Positions 1 through 5,553 of a stretch of DNA of 9,872 bases are shown here, piece by piece. The position numbers were made by a program, and so were the translations under genes. The notes under the pieces were generated by a model. That model worked only from the letters and a program-made list of their open reading frames with translations. It was not told the origin of the DNA and did no database searches. This DNA is from Acidobacteriaceae bacterium. Its GTDB lineage: Bacteria; Acidobacteriota; Terriglobia; Terriglobales; SbA1. The stretch's first letter is position 1. Every line of letters starts with the position of its first letter. The stretch spans positions 1 through 9,872 of the forward strand of contig JAFAGX010000053.1 of the NCBI GenBank assembly GCA_019237515.1, written 5' to 3'.

Positions 1-716
1 CGTTCGAGGATGGCATGAAAGATGACTGCCGAGGTTTCGCCGCGAAAGGCTACCATGCCCGTCGCCATTTCATAGAGAACTGCACCAAACGAGAAAAGAT
101 CAGTGCGGCGGTCGAGGTCCTTCCCTTTCGCCTGCTCCGGCGACATATAGGCAACCGTGCCGACGGTGGAACCGGGACTGGTAAGGTACTCTTCATTTAC
201 GGCAGTCGGCGCGGCGGCTGTAGCCTGGTCGGAGCGGGGACCAACCGGAGCCATCTTTGCGAGACCGAAGTCGAGAATTTTGGCGCGTCCGCGGTCCGTC
301 ACGACGATGTTAGCCGGCTTAATGTCGCGGTGGATAATTCCTTTGGCATGAGCGGCGTCCAGAGCGTCCGCAATCTCAATCGCCAGTGATAAGAGGATCT
401 CCAATTCCAAAGGGCGACCTGTGATCTGATGCTTCAGGGTCGAGCCGTCCAGGTATTCCATGGCGATAAATGCCTGCCCATCCTGCTCGCCAATGTCGTA
501 GATCGTGCAGATATTCGGATGGTTCAGCGCCGAGGCGGCCTGGGCTTCGCGCTGAAAACGGCTCAGGGCCTGGGGATCTCGCGCTACCTCGTCGGGCAAG
601 AACTTGAGGGCGACGAAGCGGTGCAGGCGGGTATCCTCCGCTTTATAGACCACGCCCATGCCGCCGCCGCCCAGTTTCTCGAGGATGCGGTAGTGCGAAA
701 TCGTCTGCCCAATCAT
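1..716 (-). CDS. Serine/threonine protein kinase, N-terminal part (cut by window edge)
   Basis: This is a Hanks-type (PknB-like) kinase that would phosphorylate Ser/Thr residues of proteins in the cytoplasm; 238 residues are visible and the frame stays open to base 1. The glycine-rich ATP loop is at about residues 15-23 (LGGGGMGVV). The ATP-anchoring lysine is Lys38 in VALKFL, the catalytic loop is HRDIKPAN at 129-136, the DFG motif is at 149-151, and the SPE version of APE is at 192-194. All catalytic residues are present, so the kinase should be active. The activation segment (about 155-184) is long and rich in Ala, Pro, Ser and Thr. The ATG at 716-714 begins [16 protein letters not shown], the usual opening of acidobacterial kinases of this type. 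No Shine-Dalgarno sequence precedes it. Such kinases often carry C-terminal TPR, WD40 or PD40 repeats; that part lies outside the window. The substrate is unknown. Confidence 0.95.
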   Translation of the reverse strand, partial: MIGQTISHYRILEKLGGGGMGVVYKAEDTRLHRFVALKFLPDEVARDPQALSRFQREAQAASALNHPNICTIYDIGEQDGQAFIAMEYLDGSTLKHQITGRPLELEILLSLAIEIADALDAAHAKGIIHRDIKPANIVVTDRGRAKILDFGLAKMAPVGPRSDQATAAAPTAVNEEYLTSPGSTVGTVAYMSPEQAKGKDLDRRTDLFSFGAVLYEMATGMVAFRGETSAVIFHAILE

Positions 717-1024
717 AGGGTTGAAATCTTACGGCCCCGTTCAGGGCAAGTCAACGAAAGGCAATCAGATCGGAGCACAGACTGTTTTGCTGGGGAGCAA
801 ACTCCGCGACGAAGGCGGCAAAGCAGAATTCCGAAACCGTCAGGTGTAGCCAGAACAGCCGTCCAGCGGGCTGATCGGCAACTTAGCGATTCGGCGATTA
901 ACATGATATTCATTCTGGCGTCACACTCACGTCGCGAGATTGTAATAGTTTTGTGATGTCTCGGAAATATTTGAACGCGGATCAGGAACCAGATTTCAGC
1001 TTACACATCTGATGGGAGCCCGAA
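717..1024. other. Divergent intergenic region between kinase and PEP-CTERM gene
   Basis: This 308-base gap separates a minus-strand kinase from a plus-strand PEP-CTERM gene. Its left end holds the kinase promoter (726-754). Its right end holds a GGGAG ribosome-binding site at 1014-1018, seven bases before the ATG at 1025. The stretch around 900-975 is AT-rich and probably holds the plus-strand promoter, but I found no -35/-10 pair there with good spacing. No reading frame in the gap looks protein-coding. Confidence 0.6.
726..754 (-). promoter_or_regulatory. Sigma70-like promoter of the kinase gene
   Basis: On the minus strand a TTGACT -35 (754-749) and a TAAGAT -10 (731-726) are separated by exactly 17 bases. 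Only nine bases lie between the -10 and the ATG, so transcription should start one to three bases before the start codon. With no Shine-Dalgarno present, this predicts a leaderless or nearly leaderless mRNA. The call rests on motif match and spacing only. Confidence 0.6.
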
Positions 1025-1441
1025 ATGCAGAACACAATCTCCCGCCGATTTTGTGCCCTGTTAGCGATCGTTCTGACGCTTCCGGTGATCGCCCGTGCTG
1101 ATGCCATCGGAGTCGACGATCTTGTAACGATTCAGAACGGCACTTCTCACCCAAACTCGCCGGGCTTGCCGCTCGTGTTCTCTTCTCGTTCGTATTTCCC
1201 TGCACCGCCCGAGTCTCCGAGTAGTTCAACGATGCCGGCAAATGGCCGCGTCGTAATTCCAGTAGTGGTTGGCGCAACAACAACGAATCTTAGTTTTGTT
1301 GGCCCGGTCGCGCTCTGTGAAACTGCACCGATCCCATCGCCGTCGCCCGCGCCCGAACCCGGTACGTTGGTTCTGCTGGGGTCTGGGTTATTGATTTTTG
1401 GTTTCAGACGTCATCGGCGCGTTCTGCGCGAATACACCTGA
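1025..1441 (+). CDS. Small exported protein with PEP-CTERM sorting signal
   Basis: This 138-residue protein has an N-terminal signal peptide (basic RR at 7-8, hydrophobic 9-21, likely cleavage after ARA at about 25). A low-complexity Ser/Pro/Thr-rich middle (about 40-108) follows. The C-terminal sorting module has Pro-Glu-Pro at 110-112, a hydrophobic segment at about 114-127 and a basic cluster, RRHRR, at 128-132. PEP-CTERM proteins are cut by an exosortase and usually end up at the cell surface or in the exopolysaccharide layer. The only cysteine of the mature part is Cys98. The mature domain resembles no enzyme I know, so its own function is unknown. Neither the exosortase nor polysaccharide genes are in the window. 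The start is supported by the GGGAG at 1014-1018. Confidence 0.85.
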   Translation: MQNTISRRFCALLAIVLTLPVIARADAIGVDDLVTIQNGTSHPNSPGLPLVFSSRSYFPAPPESPSSSTMPANGRVVIPVVVGATTTNLSFVGPVALCETAPIPSPSPAPEPGTLVLLGSGLLIFGFRRHRRVLREYT

Positions 1442-1780
1442 TGCTCGGTGCTGAGCGTAGTCATCTGCAGTGCCAGCAGGCCATTCATCAGAAATTCACA
1501 ATCTGATCACCATTCTGTAACGCCTCCGACACAATCCGACGGTAGCTTTTAAGGCTCTCGCAAATAGTGCTCATTCCTTAAAGAGCTACTATTGGTTTTT
1601 TTTCGTCCGCGCCACAAGCGCGCGTCACACATGAACCAGTGCCCGGACAACGTCGGCGCTTCTCCGAAATTGCAAGTCGCGACACCAGGCAGTTTTTGAA
1701 CCACGCGAAGTCGCAGTAGCGAAACAAAATTTCTGCTGAGGTTCGCTCGTCGTTAAGTTTCAAGCTCACAAGGAGAAAAG
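1442..1780. other. Intergenic region with terminator and porin leader
   Basis: The gap holds the candidate terminator at 1562-1603 and, just after it, a small hairpin (CGCGC at 1608-1612 with GCGCG at 1618-1622) whose role is unclear. The porin promoter must lie between about 1604 and 1765, but I see no convincing -35/-10 pair. The porin Shine-Dalgarno AGGAGA at 1771-1776 is strong and sits four bases before the ATG. No small gene is supported in this stretch. Confidence 0.5.
1562..1603 (+). terminator. Probable Rho-independent terminator after the PEP-CTERM gene
   Basis: AATAGTGCTC at 1563-1572 pairs with GAGC-(T)-ACTATT at 1583-1593, leaving one bulged T at 1587 and a ten-base loop. Two G and then eight consecutive T (1596-1603) follow. 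The arrangement is that of an intrinsic terminator, although the stem is only moderately GC-rich. It lies about 120 bases past the PEP-CTERM stop, so that mRNA would have a long 3' untranslated tail. It insulates the porin gene downstream. Confidence 0.55.
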
Positions 1781-3733
1781 ATGAAATTCGTTCTCACGCA
1801 GTGCTGGGTATTGCTTGTCCTCGTAGCTTCGATCGCCCAGGCGCAGACGAAACCCGCCGCCAAGGCCACCGCGACCGCCAAAGTCGTCAGGCGCCCCCTG
1901 GTTACTGCCCAGGAAGTCCAGGAGTTGAAAGATGCCCTCGCTGCTCAGGGGCAGAGGATCGAACAGCAACAGCGGCAAATCCAAAGCTTGACTGACGAGA
2001 TGCACAAGCGAGATGCGGAGCTGCAGCAAGCCAAGCAGGAAGTGCAGAAGCTGGAAGCCACGACCACAGCGGCGGTTTCCCAATCGACTCAGGATCAGCA
2101 AACGGTTTCGACACTGCAAACCGAGGTTAACGATCTCAAACAAAACCAGACCAACGCCGCTCTGAGCCTTCAGGAGACGCAAAAGAATATTCAGTCGAGT
2201 TTGGAGAACCCTCTCGCACTTCATTACAAAGGCATTACGATCACGCCGGGCGGATTCCTCGCGGCAGAAACCGTCTGGCGTTCGCACGCACTTGGTGCTG
2301 ATATCAACACGCCGTTCAACTCGATACCCTTCGACGGCGCCACGGCAAGTCACTTATCGGAATTCTATGGGTCGGGTCGCCAGTCCCGCGTCTCTATGCT
2401 CGCGGAAGGTAAGCTGAACGCCGCCAAGCTCACCGGTTACGTCGAGGCCGATTTCCTCTCGGCTGGCATCACTTCCAATAACAACCAAAGCAACAGCTAT
2501 TCGCTTCGTCAGAGGCAAGCTTGGGCCCAAGCGGCGTTAAATAGCGGCTGGAGTTTTACCGGGGGCCAGATGTGGAGCCTGGTGACGGAAACGAAGTCGG
2601 GCGTGGATAATCGATCGGAAGCTCTGCCGATGACAATCGATGCGCAATACAACGTGGGCTTCAGCTGGGCAAGGCAGTACGGTTTCCGGCTTGCGAAGAA
2701 CTTCAATAACCGAGTCTGGTGGGCTGCGTCCCTGGAAAATTCTCAAACGACCCTTGGAGGACACCTCGCGCCCGGCCAGAACAATTTCATCATTGGGGCC
2801 CAAGGAGCGAGCGGCGGACTCTACAATGCGACCTCGAATTATTCGTTCAACGCCAGCCCGGATCTTGTTACGAAGCTCGTCTTTCAGCCGGGTTGGGGGC
2901 ACTATGAGGTCTTAGGTCTTTTCAGCGATTTCCGCGACCGCGTCTTTCCCTGTGGCGGGGCAATCTCGGCGACAAACGGAGTTCTACCGCCGCCTGTGCC
3001 ATGCGGCACCGGCAATATTCCTAATGCAAGCGGCGCTTTCACCAAAAACAAAATCGGAGGCGGCGTTGGCATAAACATTCGGGGGACAGTAGCCCACCAA
3101 TTGGATGTGGGAATCCATGCTCTGGCCGGCGATGGCATCGGGCGATACGGCTCGGCGGGTCTGGCGGATGTCGTGGTTCGTCCAGACGGGGTCCTGGTTC
3201 CGGTCAGGAATTATCAGGCACTCGGCACGGTCGAGTACCACTCCAAGCGCCTGGATGTGTATCTCAACGTAGGCGCGGAATACGAAGCACGTGCGGCGTA
3301 TACGTTTGGAGGCAAAGGGGCAGGATACGGATCATCGCTGTTCAACAACTCCGGTTGTTATAACGAAGCGCCTCCAAGTTCGACTGTTATTAATGTTGAC
3401 ACGCCGGTATCTTCTACCAGCACAAATCCCGTCGGCAGCGGCACCGTTCCGAATCCTGGTTCGGCAGGAACTCCGCTCAGCGCAGGTTTCAATCCGGCAG
3501 GTCCTTCAAACTGTACCGGTGATACACGGTCGATCTGGGAGGGCACGATCGGCTTCTGGTATCGCTTCTACAATGGTCCGAAAGGCCGGCTACAGTGGGG
3601 TCCGCAATATTCGTACATTGACCGCAATACCTGGTCGGGCACGGGAGGCAATCCGGCAACCGGGAACCTTCTGGCCAATCCGAACGCAACGGAGAACATG
3701 TTCCTGACTTCGTTCAGATATTACTTGCCGTAG
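1781..3733 (+). CDS. Outer-membrane porin with N-terminal coiled coil (DcaP/OprP-like)
   Basis: The 650-residue protein has a signal peptide (hydrophobic 9-19, cleavage after AQA at about 21). An Ala/Lys-rich stretch and a long Gln/Glu/Lys-rich coiled coil (about 41-140) follow; in DcaP-type porins such a segment lies in the periplasm and helps trimer formation. From about 148 the sequence turns into alternating aromatic/polar strands and Asn/Gly/Ser loops typical of a beta barrel, ending in a final strand FLTSFRYYLP. The last residue is Pro, not the usual Phe. Two cysteine pairs, Cys391/Cys408 and Cys526/Cys578, bracket loops that were probably exported and could form disulfides; the second loop is rich in Ser, Thr, Pro and Gly. 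It would let small solutes cross the outer membrane. A role in phosphate or anion uptake is suggested only by the nearby pstS. The start has a strong AGGAGA site. Confidence 0.85.
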   Translation: MKFVLTQCWVLLVLVASIAQAQTKPAAKATATAKVVRRPLVTAQEVQELKDALAAQGQRIEQQQRQIQSLTDEMHKRDAELQQAKQEVQKLEATTTAAVSQSTQDQQTVSTLQTEVNDLKQNQTNAALSLQETQKNIQSSLENPLALHYKGITITPGGFLAAETVWRSHALGADINTPFNSIPFDGATASHLSEFYGSGRQSRVSMLAEGKLNAAKLTGYVEADFLSAGITSNNNQSNSYSLRQRQAWAQAALNSGWSFTGGQMWSLVTETKSGVDNRSEALPMTIDAQYNVGFSWARQYGFRLAKNFNNRVWWAASLENSQTTLGGHLAPGQNNFIIGAQGASGGLYNATSNYSFNASPDLVTKLVFQPGWGHYEVLGLFSDFRDRVFPCGGAISATNGVLPPPVPCGTGNIPNASGAFTKNKIGGGVGINIRGTVAHQLDVGIHALAGDGIGRYGSAGLADVVVRPDGVLVPVRNYQALGTVEYHSKRLDVYLNVGAEYEARAAYTFGGKGAGYGSSLFNNSGCYNEAPPSSTVINVDTPVSSTSTNPVGSGTVPNPGSAGTPLSAGFNPAGPSNCTGDTRSIWEGTIGFWYRFYNGPKGRLQWGPQYSYIDRNTWSGTGGNPATGNLLANPNATENMFLTSFRYYLP

Positions 3734-3792
3734 ATTTCGTTTCCCTTACCACGGCCTCGGAGTGCCATTTGCACTGTTGCTCGCCGTATGTC

Positions 3793-3975
3793 TCATCTGG
3801 GACTTTTTTGCTCGATTGCGGCCCTAAGCGATGGTTTGCAAACGTGAGTCGCAAATCTTTCGCGGAGCTGGGCTTCCGCTTGTGGAGGGTCCCCAATAAG
3901 TTCCAGCGGCGTGATGAATTTCAGATGACAACGGTCGCAGATGGCCACGGTTGGGGTCTGGCGCATGTACTTCAT
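3793..3975 (-). CDS. Small conserved-type Cys/His (probable zinc-binding) protein
   Basis: The frame encodes a compact basic protein of 60 residues if it starts at the ATG at 3975 (MKYMRQTPT). Cys13-x2-Cys16-His17 and a later His44-x-Cys46 would form a C2HC-type zinc site, flanking a helix-like, charged middle (EAQLRERFATHV). I know of no assigned function; the look is that of small acidobacterial hypothetical proteins, from memory only. The start is uncertain: the frame is open to an ATG at 4032 (79 residues), with another at 3999, and none has a good Shine-Dalgarno. I prefer 3975 because a perfect direct repeat ends one base before the 4032 ATG and would sit better as an upstream regulatory site. 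The gene is convergent with the porin and divergent from pstS. That this frame is real is suggested by the paired Cys/His residues; a chance frame is not excluded. Confidence 0.65.
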   Translation of the reverse strand: MKYMRQTPTVAICDRCHLKFITPLELIGDPPQAEAQLRERFATHVCKPSLRAAIEQKSPR

Positions 3976-4033
3976 AATAATGAAGCCGCGTTCGGCCATT
4001 TCGTACGAGTCTGGCACAAGACCTTTACTCATG

Positions 4034-4051
4034 CGTTAAAGCTTCGTTAAA
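4034..4051 (-). promoter_or_regulatory. Perfect 7-4-7 direct repeat, candidate Pho-type box
   Basis: Read on the minus strand, TTTAACG occurs twice with AAGC between, giving an exact 11-bp period. Seven-base half-sites separated by four bases is the geometry bound by tandem PhoB-family regulators. It lies 58 bases upstream of the preferred ATG of the small Cys/His gene and points towards it. A similar element precedes pstS at 4214-4231. Confidence 0.45.
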
Positions 4052-4213
4052 TCCAGTTTTCGCCCGCTCCCACAATACGCTGGAACACGACAGGTGTGCA
4101 GGATCTGGACGGAACCTTAAGCAATGGTTGAAGAATTCACTCGCGGATGCCGCAGTTGCGCTTGCGTCGGGATAATTACCCAGGGGTGGGAGCGGTGGAG
4201 CATATGTTGTCGA

Positions 4214-4231
4214 ATTAACATTGCTTTAATA
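4214..4231 (+). promoter_or_regulatory. Candidate Pho-type box upstream of pstS
   Basis: ATTAACA (4214-4220), TTGC (4221-4224) and TTTAATA (4225-4231) make an imperfect 7-4-7 direct repeat with an 11-bp period. It lies 51 bases before the pstS ATG and matches the divergent repeat at 4034-4051 in 12 of its central 17 positions. TAATAT at 4227-4232 could also serve as a -10. No -35 at good spacing is present, as expected for an activator-dependent promoter. The regulator is an inference from geometry and the downstream gene. Confidence 0.45.
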
Positions 4232-4270
4232 TCCACGCACCCCCACCGCGGCATCGTACAGCATCCGGCC

Positions 4271-4278
4271 AAGGAGGA
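4271..4278 (+). promoter_or_regulatory. Ribosome-binding site that fixes the pstS start
   Basis: AAGGAGGA is a near-perfect Shine-Dalgarno four bases before the ATG at 4283. It picks this start over the in-frame ATG at 4124, which has no such site and would place a non-signal sequence ahead of the lipoprotein signal. Confidence 0.8.
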
Positions 4279-4282
4279 ACCC

Positions 4283-5389
4283 ATGCCGCGAAGTTCACGC
4301 ATTTCTGGTTTCGTTGCAACCGCAGTTCTCATAACGATTCTGGCGTTCACGCTCGCTTGCAATTCGGGATCGAAATCGCTGTCCAGTGCGCCCCAGGCGG
4401 GTGGAACGAATTCGAACCAGATCATCGGGGCGGGCAGCACCTTTATTTATCCAATCATGAGCCGATGGATCTCCGAGTTTCAGAGCAGTCATTCTGGTGT
4501 TCAGATTAATTACCAATCCATCGGCAGCGGAGGGGGCATTCAACAGTTGAAAAAGGGATTGGTAGATTTCGGGGCCTCGGATGCCGCGCTCGATGACCAG
4601 CAACTGAAAGAAATGCCTGCGCTGGTACAAGTGCCCGAGAGCGCCGGCCCGGTTTGCATCACCTACAATTTGCCCAATCTCAGCAGTCCGTTGAAGCTAA
4701 GCGCGGACAGCCTGGCTGGGATTTTTCTTGGCAAGATCAAGAATTGGCAAGACCCGGCAATCAAGAAAGACAATGCCGGCGTAAGTCTTCCCAACACGGC
4801 AATCATCGTTGCCCATCGTTCGGATGGCAGTGGCACCACCAATATCTTTACGACGTATCTCACGAAGGTCAGCCCCGGATGGGAGAAGCAGGTTGGGAAA
4901 GGAATTTCTGTGAACTGGCCGGTCGGACTTGGCGGCAAAGGCAGCGAGGGCGTCACTGGAGTGGTGAAGCAAACGCCCGGCGGAATCGGGTACGTCGAGC
5001 TGAGCTACGCGAAAGAAAACAATCTTCCGGTTGCGCAGGTTCGCAATCAAGCCGGAAATTGGGTGGAACCCAGCGCAGCCGGCACCACGGCCGCGATCAA
5101 CGCCTTTTCAGACCAGCTGGCAAAGGATGTGCGCACCCCAATCGTCGATCCACCCGCTTCGGCTAAAGACGCTTACCCAATTGCTGGCCTCACGTTCCTC
5201 TTAATCCCGAAGGATGCCAAAAATCCGGACAAAGGCAAAGTACTGAAGGAATTTGCGGAGTACATCGTCACCCAGGGCCAGAACCAGGCCGAAAGCCTGT
5301 TCTATGCGAAATTGCCTGCTCCGCTGCAACAACAAGATCAGAATCTGTTATCGCAGGGCAGCGTCCAAGCGATGGCAACTTCAAAATAA
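4283..5389 (+). CDS. pstS: Phosphate ABC transporter substrate-binding lipoprotein PstS
   Basis: PstS captures inorganic phosphate in the periplasm and hands it to the PstCAB permease. The 368-residue protein has a lipoprotein signal (hydrophobic 11-25, Cys26 after T-L-A), so it should be lipid-anchored. The phosphate-binding segments of the family are all visible: GAGSTFIYP at 49-57, SIGSGGG at 79-85, FGASDA at 96-101 and RSDGSGTT at 179-186. The TPGGIGYVE motif is at 231-239. Length and fold pattern agree with full-length PstS. pstC, pstA, pstB and phoU do not follow; a strong hairpin ends the unit and the next gene is an unrelated protease. The permease must therefore be encoded elsewhere, or this is an extra copy. 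Regulation by phosphate starvation is likely from family knowledge and from the direct repeat upstream. Confidence 0.96.
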   Translation: MPRSSRISGFVATAVLITILAFTLACNSGSKSLSSAPQAGGTNSNQIIGAGSTFIYPIMSRWISEFQSSHSGVQINYQSIGSGGGIQQLKKGLVDFGASDAALDDQQLKEMPALVQVPESAGPVCITYNLPNLSSPLKLSADSLAGIFLGKIKNWQDPAIKKDNAGVSLPNTAIIVAHRSDGSGTTNIFTTYLTKVSPGWEKQVGKGISVNWPVGLGGKGSEGVTGVVKQTPGGIGYVELSYAKENNLPVAQVRNQAGNWVEPSAAGTTAAINAFSDQLAKDVRTPIVDPPASAKDAYPIAGLTFLLIPKDAKNPDKGKVLKEFAEYIVTQGQNQAESLFYAKLPAPLQQQDQNLLSQGSVQAMATSK

Positions 5390-5407
5390 GGATTTGCTTT
5401 TAGGGTA

Positions 5408-5431
5408 GCGGCGGAAAATTATTTCCGCCGC
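5408..5431 (+). terminator. Strong hairpin 18 bases after pstS
   Basis: GCGGCGGAAA (5408-5417) and TTTCCGCCGC (5422-5431) form a perfect ten-base stem with an ATTA loop. Its position right after the stop codon suggests a transcription terminator or an mRNA 3'-end stabiliser. No T-run follows it on either strand, so it is not a classical intrinsic terminator. Confidence 0.55.
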
Positions 5432-5456
5432 CCGAAACCGGCAGCGTGCGTTGCAA

Positions 5457-5472
5457 TGTGATTTCTATCACC
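5457..5472. promoter_or_regulatory. CRP/FNR-like palindrome upstream of the M48 protease gene
   Basis: TGTGA (5457-5461), six bases, then TCACC (5468-5472): the inner GTGA and TCAC half-sites are perfectly symmetrical, and the six-base spacing is that of CRP-family operators. It lies about 80 bases upstream of the ATG at 5554. Short palindromes occur by chance, so this is a weak call. Confidence 0.3.
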
Positions 5473-5553
5473 GCGCGATACGGCGCAAACGATTATTTTT
5501 ATTTAGGGTGCTTGTGCTCTGCTTCCTGTAATCTTTAGCGACGCGGGGCGTCC

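Larger units (their letters stand above)
4033..4282. other. Divergent regulatory region upstream of pstS and the small Cys/His gene
   Basis: With the 57 bases of uncertain coding status at 3976-4032, this makes a gap of about 300 bases. It holds the two TTTAA-type repeats (4034-4051 and 4214-4231) and the pstS Shine-Dalgarno. It also holds a set of inverted repeats around the second box: GATGCCGC at 4146-4153 with GCGGCATC at 4248-4255, and GCGGTGG at 4192-4198 with CCACCGC at 4243-4249. The in-frame ATG at 4124 would extend PstS by 53 residues but would place this regulatory sequence inside the gene. Confidence 0.55.

Noticed and set aside
897..914. A third Pho-like repeat (ATTAACA-N4-ATTCATT)
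   Set aside because: The first half matches the pstS box exactly, but the second half fits the pattern at only five of seven positions and there is no phosphate gene next to it.
429..956. A 175-codon open frame on the plus strand
   Set aside because: It lies antisense to the kinase over most of its length; the minus strand encodes every kinase motif, so this frame is a shadow.
985..1012. ECF-sigma-like promoter (GGAACC ... TCTGA) before the PEP-CTERM gene
   Set aside because: The motif resembles a sigmaE-type pair, but transcription would then start inside or after the GGGAG ribosome-binding site, leaving it unusable.
3761..3775. Small hairpin AGTGC-CATTT-GCACT between the porin and the small Cys/His gene
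   Set aside because: A five-base stem with no T-run on either strand; too weak to call a terminator.
4124..4282. Upstream in-frame ATG extending PstS by 53 residues
   Set aside because: The extension has no signal-peptide character and would bury the lipoprotein signal. The AAGGAGGA at 4271-4278 clearly serves the ATG at 4283.
4654..5166. A 170-codon frame overlapping pstS on the same strand
   Set aside because: It is the +1 frame of a clearly functional PstS, with no ribosome-binding site and an unlikely, repetitive Arg/Gln/Gly composition.
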